From IMG/VR virus record IMGVR_UViG_3300046718_000378, positions 1 to 60,122 of that record: a DNA stretch of 60,122 nt. One strand, given 5' to 3'. Position numbers and translations under genes: made by a program. This stretch comes from a virus. Below, one piece after another: positions 1 through 7,033 of this stretch; positions within the stretch are counted from its first letter, which is position 1; every line of letters starts with the position of its first letter. The notes beneath the pieces are model-generated. The model had not been told where the DNA came from. It did no database searches and was given only the letters and a program-made list of their open reading frames with translations.

Positions 1-127
1 GCGCCCAGAACTGTAGGGGCATGCCACGGCCGCCTGGCGGGTTCAGGAAGACCGAGAACGGCCCGCCGCCGTACGGCTCCCACGAGCACACCAGCCCGTT
101 CTCTGACGCCGTCAGGAAGCGCCTGGC
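1..127. repeat. Left copy of 127-bp terminal direct repeat
   Basis: Identical to 59996-60122. An exact 127-bp end overlap is the usual signature of a circular assembly graph (k-mer 127), so this is most likely redundancy of a circular or circularly permuted genome and not a biological terminal repeat. The methyltransferase gene reads straight through it. Confidence 0.95.
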
Positions 128-262
128 GCCCACGGCGGCGTTGGCCTCGGCATCGGACGCGGGGTCAAGGTCGATGCCGCCCAGCACGCGGCGGGCGCGG
201 TCTATGATGTCGGACGGGGTGTACCAGAGGTGGCTGGCGGCGGAGTGTTGCGCGTTGGGCAT
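1..262 (-). CDS. Phage DNA N-6-adenine methyltransferase, N-terminal part (continues at 59995)
   Basis: This is the N-terminal part of a gene that crosses the ends of the linear window and finishes at 59721 (537 nt, 178 aa in total). The joined protein shows the phage Dam family (PF05869) pattern: an N-terminal WYTPSDIIDRAR segment, then GGIDLDPAS, and an NPPGG catalytic motif of the DPPY/NPPY class in the part near 60,050. It should transfer a methyl group from SAM to adenine N6, protecting phage DNA from restriction or marking it. The start ATG at 262 has no Shine-Dalgarno but a -10 hexamer 5 nt upstream. It lies between the major capsid gene and a virion gene, an unusual place for a methyltransferase. 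Confidence 0.9.
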   Translation of the reverse strand, partial: MPNAQHSAASHLWYTPSDIIDRARRVLGGIDLDPASDAEANAAVGARRFLTASENGLVCSWEPYGGGPFSVFLNPPGGRGMPLQFWA

Positions 263-267
263 GCCCT

Positions 268-297
268 AGCGTGGCAGACGTAAGAACGCCCCGGCAA
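268..297 (-). promoter_or_regulatory. Leaderless promoter of the methyltransferase
   Basis: TTGCCG, 18-bp spacer, CACGCT, then 5 nt to the ATG at 262. Same geometry as the other leaderless promoters in this genome. Confidence 0.6.
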
Positions 298-347
298 CTG
301 TTTCCAGCGGCCAGGGCGGCTAAGCTACCAGTTCAGTTAGCTAGTCT

Positions 348-1343
348 TCAAACGAGCTGGTTATCGCTATACTCGACGGCGAGCGGGTAGTAGATATTGA
401 CGCCAGCGTAGCGCGCCTGGCAAACGTGCGTGAACACACCCTTCGCGTACTCGACCGGGAGAATCTCGAACTCGATGCCCGTCTCGAACTCGAGGACTTC
501 AGGCGACTTGTGGTAGCAGATGACTCGGCCGGCCGTGCCGTCTGCGCTCGCCGTGGACAGCTTGGTCCACGAGTCGATGCTGATGCCGGGGTTCTGCATC
601 TGGAAGCTCGAAAGCACCGTGGCGTTCGACGCGTTGTCGACGCTGAGGAGCTTCGTGGCCAGGATGCGCCACGCTGCCGTCGACACCAAGATGGCGTTCG
701 GCGAGAAGATTTCCTTCGTGTCCACGAGCATCGAGGTCACGAGGTAGTTGAGGTCTTCGAGGATTTCCTCGCCCGAAGCCGTTGCCCACGCGCCGTTCGG
801 CAGCGTCTTCAACGTTGCGTTCGGGTGGTTGGCAAGGCCGTAGGTGCCGATGTCCGGGACGCCGAAGGCCGTGATGCCGTCGCGTGCCAGCTCGATGCCG
901 CGGCGCGCTGCGTCGCCAAGGCGCGTGGTGAGCGCTACGCCCGCCGCCGAAGCCTTACGAAGGTCTTCGATGGAGTAGTAGTAGCCGTCCTTGACGTTGA
1001 AGTAGCGGACGATCTTCTCGACCGCGCTCGCCGACACCATGGGGATGTCGGTTGCGTAGTTGTGCATCACCTTGGCGACCACGAACGCGTCCCAGATGCG
1101 GACGACAAGCGTCTCACTGGTCGCGCCGCCTTCGTTCGACTCGGGAACGAAGCTGCGCGCCTTGAGCGCCTCGTACTTCTTTTCATAGATGCGTGACTTC
1201 ACAGTCTCGAGCTGGCGCGCGAAGATCATCGTCTCGGCAGCATCGTTCGATGCCGCACGGATTTCAGGCTCCACTGCGTCGAGGTTGGGAATGGTCTCGA
1301 GAACGTGCGCGTCAAACTCAAGCACTGCAGGGCGGTTCTTCAT
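348..1343 (-). CDS. Major capsid protein (DUF2184 family)
   Basis: About 331 aa with the features of the DUF2184 major capsid family: an N-terminal arm (FDAHVLETIPNLD), a long alpha-helical spine region and a C-terminal half ending in IYYPLAVEYSDNQLV. It forms the icosahedral shell. The ATG at 1343 is chosen because an AAGGTG Shine-Dalgarno sits 9 nt upstream; a GTG at 1355 is in frame but has none. A late-type TGCTAGGCT lies 57 nt upstream, giving a real 5' leader, as expected for the most abundant virion protein. Upstream is the cement gene, with an HNH gene inserted between the two. Confidence 0.88.
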   Translation of the reverse strand: MKNRPAVLEFDAHVLETIPNLDAVEPEIRAASNDAAETMIFARQLETVKSRIYEKKYEALKARSFVPESNEGGATSETLVVRIWDAFVVAKVMHNYATDIPMVSASAVEKIVRYFNVKDGYYYSIEDLRKASAAGVALTTRLGDAARRGIELARDGITAFGVPDIGTYGLANHPNATLKTLPNGAWATASGEEILEDLNYLVTSMLVDTKEIFSPNAILVSTAAWRILATKLLSVDNASNATVLSSFQMQNPGISIDSWTKLSTASADGTAGRVICYHKSPEVLEFETGIEFEILPVEYAKGVFTHVCQARYAGVNIYYPLAVEYSDNQLV

Positions 1344-1392
1344 GGCCGGGATCACCTTTTGTTGGCCCGGCGCTGCGACGCGACCGGTTGTA

Positions 1393-1983
1393 CTACAGGT
1401 AGCCTAGCACTTGATTTCCCTTGCGTGCGTTGCAGGGCCGGCAGAGCGGCTGGAGGTTCCAGATGTTCGAGCAACCTCCTCGAGAAACCGGAATAACGTG
1501 GTCCACTTCCAGCGCACCGTCGCATGCGCAGTGGCGGCAGCGGTGTCCGTAACACTCGAGCACGGCGTCCCACTCTGCAGGCGTGAACGAGCCGCCTGCG
1601 CCCGTCATGCGGGTGCGATACCGGAGGAGCGCCGCGCGCCTTGCCGGCCTGTTGCTGCGGTCCCAGCGGCGGTTGCGGGCGTTGTGCCGGGTCCGGTTCC
1701 GCCGCAACCACCGGGACATGTGCTCAGCCTGCCGTTCTGGGTGAGCGGCCACCCACGCCTTCACCCTGGCCTTGGTCTTCGCCAGCGTGTGTTTGTGGGC
1801 GTCGCAGACGCCCGTGGTGCTCGTGGTGTAGACGCTGTTCTGGCAGCCCGCCACAGAGCACGTGGACATCGGCGCCAGCTGCCCTGCATTGCGGGCCTTG
1901 TCGTAGTGCTTGCGGCACCACTGGCGGGAGTACCAGGCCGACTGACAGCCTTCAACGCAACATGCCCTGGCAACTTTCGTCAC
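1393..1983 (-). CDS. HNH homing endonuclease with paired N-terminal zinc knuckles
   Basis: 196 aa. Two CxxxC-type zinc modules near the N-terminus (CCVEGCQSAWYSRQWCRKH and CSVAGCQNSVYTT...CDAH) precede a basic linker and a C-terminal HNH domain (VDHVIPVSRGG, NLQPLCRPCNARKG). It should cut DNA site-specifically and promote its own spread. It sits between cement and capsid genes, a typical homing position. The GTG start at 1983 is set by a promoter whose -10 ends 6 nt before it. The core HNH closely resembles the HNH gene at 53188, so the two are probably paralogues. Confidence 0.85.
   Translation of the reverse strand: MTKVARACCVEGCQSAWYSRQWCRKHYDKARNAGQLAPMSTCSVAGCQNSVYTTSTTGVCDAHKHTLAKTKARVKAWVAAHPERQAEHMSRWLRRNRTRHNARNRRWDRSNRPARRAALLRYRTRMTGAGGSFTPAEWDAVLECYGHRCRHCACDGALEVDHVIPVSRGGCSNIWNLQPLCRPCNARKGNQVLGYL
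1401..1409 (-). promoter_or_regulatory. Late extended -10 promoter of the capsid gene
   Basis: TGCTAGGCT on the minus strand, 57 nt before the capsid ATG and inside the 3' end of the HNH gene. No -35. It shares the TGNTANNNT pattern seen before 13 other late genes. Confidence 0.5.
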
Positions 1984-1992
1984 CAGGGCATG
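1961..1992 (-). other. Stem-loop around the HNH start codon
   Basis: Perfect 10-bp inverted repeat (CATGCCCTGG / CCAGGGCATG) with a 12-nt loop. The GTG start lies at one edge of the stem, so folding or a bound protein could limit expression of the nuclease. Confidence 0.5.
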
Positions 1993-2019
1993 TTGGCATC
2001 TCGACGCCCTAGGCGTCAA
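1990..2019 (-). promoter_or_regulatory. Leaderless promoter of HNH gene
   Basis: TTGACG, 18-bp spacer, CAACAT, then 6 nt to the GTG at 1983. Confidence 0.65.
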
Positions 2020-2024
2020 GGGTC

Positions 2025-2942
2025 TCAACCGAGGAGGTTGATGTACGCGGGGGCAAGGCCCGCCGCCGACTTGCGGGTGAAGCGGCCGGGGACGAGCACG
2101 CACGATGCGGTGTCCGCGTCGTTACGGAACTGGCCGAGGACGCTGCCGCCTGCGCCCGCTGCAACGCGAACGTAGATCGGGTCCTGGTCGTTGACAGCTT
2201 CCTCGGTGATGACCCAGATGCCGCCCTTGGTGATGACGTTGAAGGGCTCGCCGTCAACGTAGTTGCCCTCGGCGCCCGTGGCGGTGAAGCCGGGGTAGCC
2301 GTAGAGGTTCGACGCGAACACGCCGGTCTTGATGGGCTCGCGCACCACGATTCCGAGGAGGTCCGACACGGTGAGCGAGGCGAGGGCCGGCACGCCAACG
2401 GTGAAGCTGCCCGCCACGCCGGCCTGGGCCGACATCACGACGGCCGAAACCGAGCTGAAGTACGTGGTGGTCGTAAGCGTCTGCCCGCCGCCGTCTGCCA
2501 TGGCAAGCGTCTCTGTCGTGGGCTGGTTGGTCAGGGCGTTGATGCCCGTGATTGCCACGGTGCCGACGTCGAAGTCGGCGTGCGTGGAGGTCGTGACGGT
2601 CACGAGGCGGGCAGGCTGCATGGCGCCGGCACCGATGAGGCCGTTCAAGCTCGCGCCTGACAGCGTGAGGATGGACGCGCTGGACGCGTGGGTCGTCACG
2701 ATGGCATCGACGTCCACTGCCGCGACGGGGGTCGGGCTCTGGAACGCTTGGCCGCACGACTCAACGAACGAGCCGCCCGATTGTCCGTGGACGCCGGGGA
2801 CCTTGAAGGTGCCCATGCCGGCGAGCTGCAGGCCGCGCGCGATGCGGGTCGTGATGCGGCGATCGTCATAGGCTTCCGAGAAGGAGCCCGCCGTTGCGAT
2901 GTCGTTCCGGGCCGTAAAAGTTGACTGGATGATGGTAGCCAT
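2025..2942 (-). CDS. Capsid cement/decoration protein (gp24/DUF2190-like)
   Basis: 305 aa. The ends resemble the phage structural cement protein family: an N-terminal FTARNDIATAGSFSEAYDDR segment and a C-terminal GRFTRKSAAGLAPAYINL segment. In between lies a long Thr/Val/Ala-rich stretch, probably an inserted beta-rich surface domain. It would stabilise the shell. The start at 2942 follows GGAGAAGAGA; the leader is about 69 nt from a TGCTAGGAT element. It lies directly upstream of the capsid gene apart from an HNH insertion. Confidence 0.65.
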   Translation of the reverse strand: MATIIQSTFTARNDIATAGSFSEAYDDRRITTRIARGLQLAGMGTFKVPGVHGQSGGSFVESCGQAFQSPTPVAAVDVDAIVTTHASSASILTLSGASLNGLIGAGAMQPARLVTVTTSTHADFDVGTVAITGINALTNQPTTETLAMADGGGQTLTTTTYFSSVSAVVMSAQAGVAGSFTVGVPALASLTVSDLLGIVVREPIKTGVFASNLYGYPGFTATGAEGNYVDGEPFNVITKGGIWVITEEAVNDQDPIYVRVAAGAGGSVLGQFRNDADTASCVLVPGRFTRKSAAGLAPAYINLLG

Positions 2943-3011
2943 TGTGGTCTCTTCTCCGGCGCCGTGCGCCGCTAGGGTGTCCGCTTCGCGCACCTGCCGC
3001 GCTTACAGACA

Positions 3012-3020
3012 ATCCTAGCA
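3012..3020 (-). promoter_or_regulatory. Late extended -10 promoter of the cement gene
   Basis: TGCTAGGAT, 69 nt before the ATG. It overlaps the TAG stop of the upstream HNH gene. Confidence 0.5.
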
Positions 3021-3566
3021 CCGGTTGCACTTGCTGGAGTTACAGGAACCGCACATTGGCAAAAGATTTTCGATTCCGTTGCTGCTTCCGGGCTTGCTGA
3101 GCGGGATTATGTGGTCCAGCGTCCTCTGCTTGCTGGGCAGCGCAAGCAGGTCGGCTGCGCACCTGGTGCACCTCCATCCGTACGCCTCGAACAGCGCAAG
3201 CCGGTCGTGCTTCGTGTGCTTGCCTGGGACGCCGAGCAGTCGCGCCTTGCGCGCTTGGTTTTTGACGGCCTGCTGCTCCGGAGTGAGCACCTGCTTCTTC
3301 CCGCAGCGGGCGTACGACTGTCGGGACAGTTCGCGGCAGCGCTCCAGGTTCTGGAGGCGCCACTCCTGCTGCTTGGCGTACGCCTTGGCCTTGTTGGCTT
3401 CCGCCCACGCCTGGTTGCGTGCTTTGCGCGACGGGTCGCGCTTGTAGCGCTCCGCGTCTTTGGCCCGCGCCTGCGCCCTGCGTGCTGGCGTGGCCTCGTA
3501 GCAGCGCCGACAGAAGCCTTTGCAGGAGTACGGCAGCGTGCAGCCAGAAGTCGAACAGACCTTCAT
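3015..3566 (-). CDS. HNH homing endonuclease
   Basis: 183 aa. N-terminal zinc knuckle (CSTSGCTLPYSCKGFCRRC), a long Lys/Arg/Ala-rich helical linker and a C-terminal HNH domain (CTRC, LDHIIPLSKPG, NLLPMCGSCNSSKC). It is a mobile nuclease inserted between the prohead protease/scaffold gene and the cement gene. The ATG at 3566 is preferred to one at 3578 because a complete leaderless promoter ends 7 nt before it and because the resulting MKVC start matches the other nucleases here. Confidence 0.83.
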   Translation of the reverse strand: MKVCSTSGCTLPYSCKGFCRRCYEATPARRAQARAKDAERYKRDPSRKARNQAWAEANKAKAYAKQQEWRLQNLERCRELSRQSYARCGKKQVLTPEQQAVKNQARKARLLGVPGKHTKHDRLALFEAYGWRCTRCAADLLALPSKQRTLDHIIPLSKPGSSNGIENLLPMCGSCNSSKCNRC

Positions 3567-3573
3567 GCCAGCC

Positions 3574-3603
3574 AGCATCTCACGACACTGGCTGCCGCGT
3601 CAA
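3574..3603 (-). promoter_or_regulatory. Leaderless promoter of HNH gene
   Basis: TTGACG, 18-bp spacer, GATGCT, then 7 nt to the ATG at 3566. Confidence 0.65.
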
Positions 3604-3606
3604 CGT

Positions 3607-4713
3607 TCAGCCTTCGGCGCTGCCGGGGGCGCGGTACGACGCGAGCATCGCCTGGCGACCACGCAAAGCCTTCGGGGCTGACGGCTTGGCGTCGGCTTCC
3701 GGTCCCTTGGTGATGATGGTGGCCGGGCTGAGGCGCTCGGCGCCGTCCTGGTCCGCTGCGTCTTCGGACGCAATGGCCTCGAACAGGGAGTCGATGGACT
3801 CCTGCGACTTGCCGTCCAGCGACAGCTTGGGGTAGCGCGCGGCCACCCTCGCCTTGCGCTCGCCAGCCTTGACGGCGTCTTCGCGCGCCTTGAGCTCCGT
3901 GGCGACCGCTGCGTCCAAGGTCTCCTTGGACTGGGCGACGACAAGGGCAGCCTTAGCAGCGTCGAGCTCGGCCCTGAGCGAGTCGTTCTCTGACAGGACA
4001 GCGTCCACACGAAGCGTCACGGCTTCGAGCTGGACGAGGGTGGAGACCAGCTTCGCATCGAAGGCGGCCTGGGCTTTGTCGGCGGCCACTTCGGCGCCAT
4101 CGATTGTGAACAACATTGGAACTCCGACCTGTGAGGTTTCGTCTACAGATTCTAGCGCATCCAGCGCCAAGCACACCTGGGCGCCAGCGCGACCGGCGCG
4201 CACCACGGCAGCGTGGTTGAACTCGATGGCCGTGCGGATGACGTGGTAGGAGTCGCCCTCCGGCGTCTGCCCGTCCTCGAACCGGAACGTGGACATGTAC
4301 CCGGCAGACACTTCTCGTGCCACGCCGCCGTCGATGACCAGGATCAGGTCGGCGTCCTGTAGCGTGAGCTTGGCCGACAAGTAGGTTCCGTCGAAGGCGA
4401 CCGAGTCAGCCGACACGATGCCCGCCGAATACTTGCGGTAGTTCTTCGGGGTGATGAGCTCGGGCGGGTGTTCGTTGGTCACAGGCGCGTTGCGCAGTGA
4501 ACTGGCGGCAGCCTCAAGCACGGCTGGCGGGTTGTACACGCGCAGCAGGTCTGAGTCCGCGAACTTCGCCGGCACGTCCACGCCCTTGTCGCGCCACGCC
4601 TTGGCCGAGTAGAGCATGGTGCCCGTGCGCGCGATCTTGGCGTCGGCTACGTAGCCGCCTTGCGGCGTGCGCTCAAGTTTGCCCAGCGGGGAGGCGCGGT
4701 CCAGGAATAGCAT
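3607..4713 (-). CDS. Prohead protease-scaffold fusion (DUF2213)
   Basis: 368 aa. The N-terminal half has the DUF2213 pattern with likely protease residues: His in NEHPPELI (about 80), the REVSAGY serine segment (about 132-138) and a His in FNHAAVV (about 165). Residues about 215-280 form an Ala/Glu/Lys-rich coiled coil typical of a scaffold, followed by a flexible tail. In this family the protease matures the capsid and removes the scaffold. The gene lies in the usual place between head genes and capsid. The start is 6 nt downstream of TGCTACGCT. Confidence 0.75.
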   Translation of the reverse strand: MLFLDRASPLGKLERTPQGGYVADAKIARTGTMLYSAKAWRDKGVDVPAKFADSDLLRVYNPPAVLEAAASSLRNAPVTNEHPPELITPKNYRKYSAGIVSADSVAFDGTYLSAKLTLQDADLILVIDGGVAREVSAGYMSTFRFEDGQTPEGDSYHVIRTAIEFNHAAVVRAGRAGAQVCLALDALESVDETSQVGVPMLFTIDGAEVAADKAQAAFDAKLVSTLVQLEAVTLRVDAVLSENDSLRAELDAAKAALVVAQSKETLDAAVATELKAREDAVKAGERKARVAARYPKLSLDGKSQESIDSLFEAIASEDAADQDGAERLSPATIITKGPEADAKPSAPKALRGRQAMLASYRAPGSAEG

Positions 4714-4719
4714 GCCTCT

Positions 4720-4728
4720 AGCGTAGCA
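4720..4728 (-). promoter_or_regulatory. Late extended -10 promoter, leaderless
   Basis: TGCTACGCT with 6 nt to the ATG at 4713; no TTG-type -35. Confidence 0.45.
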
Positions 4729-4732
4729 GGCG

Positions 4733-5497
4733 TCAGACGAGCGACTGCAGGACCAGGGATACGCTCGACGTTACGGACGTGTTGTTCGTCCCCACGACCG
4801 TTGCGCGCAGCTTCATGTCCGAGCCCGCCGTGACCGGGGTCATGAGCCGCGGCTGCAGCGCCACGGTGGGGCAGCCGTCGCCTGTGGTGAGGAAGGCGCG
4901 GGAAAGCCACGCGGATGCCGGCGACGAGCGGATGACCAGGCGGTGCCCACAGTACGCGTTGCCGGCCAGGTTGAGCTGGGTGAACACGCCGTCGATGAGC
5001 CAGGCGACGGTGTTAGCCGGCACCGTGTAGACGCCGGTCTGTCCGCGCCCGAAGTCTGGCGGGATGGAGTGCAGCCCGTTCGCGCCGACAACGGTGCGCA
5101 CCGTCACAGTGCCAACGTTGGTCTCGTAGGACCCCGCCGTAAGCACCTGCGCCAGGTTCACGCGGTAGTACGTGTTGACCAGCGCCACAGGCGTGAGGCC
5201 GTTCAACGTGACGTCTTCGGTAACCACGGCCAGCGCCAGGTTTAGCCCCACGACCCGGATGGTGCGGGCGCCGGTGCCGGCTGCTGCGTCGGCGGCGCTG
5301 TCGGACACCGCCTCAAGCGCCACGGCGGCAGTGGGGAACACGTAGGTGCCGCCAATAGGGCGTAGGTCCTCCGGGACCGAGCCGGTGTCGATGTCGGGGT
5401 TGGTCCCCTGGACCACGAAGGCAGAGTAGCCGGGCAGGGCGCCCATGGAAAGCGCCTGCAACCATTCCCGCGTCGGTTGACTGGAGAGCTCGAACAT
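4733..5497 (-). CDS. Virion structural protein of unknown function
   Basis: 254 aa, rich in Val, Thr and Ala and probably all-beta. A segment GARTIRVVGLNLALAVVTED followed by VTLNGLTPVAL is a motif I recognise from phage virion proteins of unknown exact role. The start at 5497 follows a GGAAGG Shine-Dalgarno. Its position between minor head and protease genes suggests a head decoration or head-fibre role. That is inference only. Confidence 0.6.
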   Translation of the reverse strand: MFELSSQPTREWLQALSMGALPGYSAFVVQGTNPDIDTGSVPEDLRPIGGTYVFPTAAVALEAVSDSAADAAAGTGARTIRVVGLNLALAVVTEDVTLNGLTPVALVNTYYRVNLAQVLTAGSYETNVGTVTVRTVVGANGLHSIPPDFGRGQTGVYTVPANTVAWLIDGVFTQLNLAGNAYCGHRLVIRSSPASAWLSRAFLTTGDGCPTVALQPRLMTPVTAGSDMKLRATVVGTNNTSVTSSVSLVLQSLV

Positions 5498-5500
5498 GGG

Positions 5501-5821
5501 TTACGCCTTCCGAACGGGTTTGATGGTGAGCAAGCTAGCGCCCACGACAGTTCGGGCGACCAGGCGCGACGCCTTGACCTGCACCTGCCGGAAGACCTTG
5601 TACCCGCCTGCGACCGGATCGGCCACCAGGGTGGTGGTGGACGCAGCCGTCGCCGTGACCACGAGCGTGGTGTCCGTGCTCGCGTCGGCGCTGAACGACA
5701 TCAGGAAGTCCGCGGGGCAGCTGATCGCCACGACGTAGCCCTGCAACGCGGACAAATCCAGCCCTACGGCCGTGCTGCTGATGGCGAATATGCCCCCGCC
5801 AGGGAGTCCTTGTACATCCAT
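5501..5821 (-). CDS. Small virion-associated protein of unknown function
   Basis: 106 aa, Val/Ala/Thr-rich, predicted beta structure, no recognised domain. It ends 3 nt before the next virion gene and is cotranscribed with it. It is similar in composition to its neighbour, so it may be a partner in the same head structure. Confidence 0.55.
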   Translation of the reverse strand: MDVQGLPGGGIFAISSTAVGLDLSALQGYVVAISCPADFLMSFSADASTDTTLVVTATAASTTTLVADPVAGGYKVFRQVQVKASRLVARTVVGASLLTIKPVRKA

Positions 5822-5828
5822 TCAGTGC

Positions 5829-5837
5829 ATGGTAGCA
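5829..5837 (-). promoter_or_regulatory. Late extended -10 promoter, leaderless
   Basis: TGCTACCAT with 7 nt to the ATG at 5821. Confidence 0.4.
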
Positions 5838-5844
5838 GGCCCGG

Positions 5845-6558
5845 CTAGGCTACCTCGAATGCCTCAACTAGGACAGCGCCGCACCGGCACGCTACGGCCT
5901 GTCCAGGGTGGTTGTTTCCTTCACGTCTGCCAGTGTTTGGCGGGCTGGCCCAGGAGAAGATCTTGCCGTCGAGGTGCGCGTGGCCGTCGCGCACGCGGTG
6001 GTCGTGGCGGGTGTGCCAGACGTAGGACCCGCTGCCGGCAGACACCGCCCAGTGTTCGACCACCGCGCCCTGGAGTTTCCAGGATTCGGCCCGCGCTACC
6101 AGCGGAATACGCCACAGCTGGTTGCGCCGCGGATCGGCAACAACATCGGCAACGACCTTGCGGTAGTACGTCATGTTGCGGTCGGTGAACAGCTGGAGCA
6201 GCACGCGCTCCCGTTCGTCCGCTGCCGGCATCTTGACCTGCAGCATGCGGCCGACTTCGCGCTTGCCTTGGGCAGAGATGCGCTTGGCCGCTGCGGCAGC
6301 GTTGCGGGCCAACGGGCGCACGATGTCCAGCAGACCCTGCTCCAGCTCCGCACCGACTACTCCAGTATCCAGTAGCCGGGCCATCCGTTCAGCAGCCTTG
6401 TTCGCCGCACCCTCGTAGGCCGTCACGGCGGCGTCCGCTGGCGTGGGCGCCATCTTGGCCACGGCGGCGCGGTCGGCGCGCTTGGCGGCGGCAGCACGCG
6501 CGGGCGCAACGGCCTTTGTAGAGGCGAACGCCTCGGCGAGGGTGCGGCGTTGGGTCAT
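5845..6558 (-). CDS. Minor head / head morphogenesis protein (SPP1 gp7 / Mu F-like)
   Basis: 237 aa. The C-terminal part carries the family signature: WHTRHDHRVRDGHAHLDGK, then an NNHPGQAVACRCGAVL segment with the paired cysteines. The N-terminal half is Ala/Arg-rich and helical. Members associate with the portal and help head assembly or DNA ejection. The ATG overlaps the stop of the SspB-like gene (ATGA), so the two are translationally coupled. The portal gene is upstream, as usual. Confidence 0.85.
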   Translation of the reverse strand: MTQRRTLAEAFASTKAVAPARAAAAKRADRAAVAKMAPTPADAAVTAYEGAANKAAERMARLLDTGVVGAELEQGLLDIVRPLARNAAAAAKRISAQGKREVGRMLQVKMPAADERERVLLQLFTDRNMTYYRKVVADVVADPRRNQLWRIPLVARAESWKLQGAVVEHWAVSAGSGSYVWHTRHDHRVRDGHAHLDGKIFSWASPPNTGRREGNNHPGQAVACRCGAVLVEAFEVA

Positions 6559-6875
6559 GCTGACTGCCTACGGCCGCCGTTAGGGCCGCCCGAGCCTGGT
6601 GCCGCGCCGAACACAGACAAGCACGCATACGGCACCTTGATTGGCAGGTTGCCGCGACCCTGGAACCGCAGCGTGGCCGTGAGGTGGTCCTCGGCGAACG
6701 TCACCGGTGCCGGGAACGCCAGCGCGGGGCCGACGTGGAAGCCAATGGTGCGCTGGTCGCGCAGGTGCGCCGGCACCACAACGCCGGGGTCGTTGATGAC
6801 CCCTATGAACGCGTTGCCGGTTTCGCGCAGCTGCTTTTCGAGCCGCGCACGTACGAGGTAGTGAAGTGTTCCCAT
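6555..6875 (-). CDS. SspB-like ClpXP adaptor homologue
   Basis: 106 aa. It follows the SspB (stringent starvation protein B) fold pattern: helix (HYLVRARLEKQLRETG), DPGVVVPAHLRDQRTIGFHVG, then LTATLRFQGRGNLPIKVPYACLSVFG and a short tail. SspB tethers SsrA-tagged or specific substrates to ClpXP. Cellular SspB is longer because of its flexible C-terminal ClpX-binding tail; here the tail is short (about 18 aa, AAPGSGGPNGGRRQSA). It may redirect ClpXP, block it, or act in head assembly. Its own leaderless promoter suggests expression independent of the late genes around it. Confidence 0.65.
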   Translation of the reverse strand: MGTLHYLVRARLEKQLRETGNAFIGVINDPGVVVPAHLRDQRTIGFHVGPALAFPAPVTFAEDHLTATLRFQGRGNLPIKVPYACLSVFGAAPGSGGPNGGRRQSA

Positions 6876-6881
6876 GCGCCT

Positions 6882-6911
6882 ATGATGGCGTCAGGCTTGT
6901 CCCAAAAACAA
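6882..6911 (-). promoter_or_regulatory. Leaderless promoter of SspB-like gene
   Basis: TTGTTT, 18-bp spacer, CATCAT, then 6 nt to the ATG at 6875. It overlaps the end of the 40-aa gene upstream. Confidence 0.55.
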
Positions 6912-7013
6912 GGACAATCCGCGGATGAGCGCCGGAAGCTCGCTAACGTGGAGGAAAGCCCAGTTGTAGGCGGTCGGGTTTGGTGCCCAGGTCACGTACG
7001 CGAACTTGGTCAT
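6891..7013 (-). CDS. 40-aa hypothetical protein
   Basis: Short reading frame beginning MTKFAYVTWAPNPTAYNW and ending LIRGLSLFLGQA. An AAGGTAGGGT Shine-Dalgarno precedes the ATG at 7013. It fills the gap between portal and SspB-like genes on the same strand. No function recognised. Confidence 0.5.
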   Translation of the reverse strand: MTKFAYVTWAPNPTAYNWAFLHVSELPALIRGLSLFLGQA

Positions 7014-7033
7014 ACCCTACCTTGCCACGCGGT

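Noticed and set aside
1-127. Terminal repeat as a biological direct terminal repeat
   Set aside because: Exactly 127 bp, a standard assembler k-mer, and a gene runs through it without interruption.
426-1196. Long plus-strand reading frame opposite the capsid gene (256 codons), and similar ones at 7817-8575, 11808-12224 and 43703-44614
   Set aside because: Opposite or shifted frames of clear virion genes; Arg/Val/Ala-biased translations typical of antisense frames in GC-rich DNA, no start signals.
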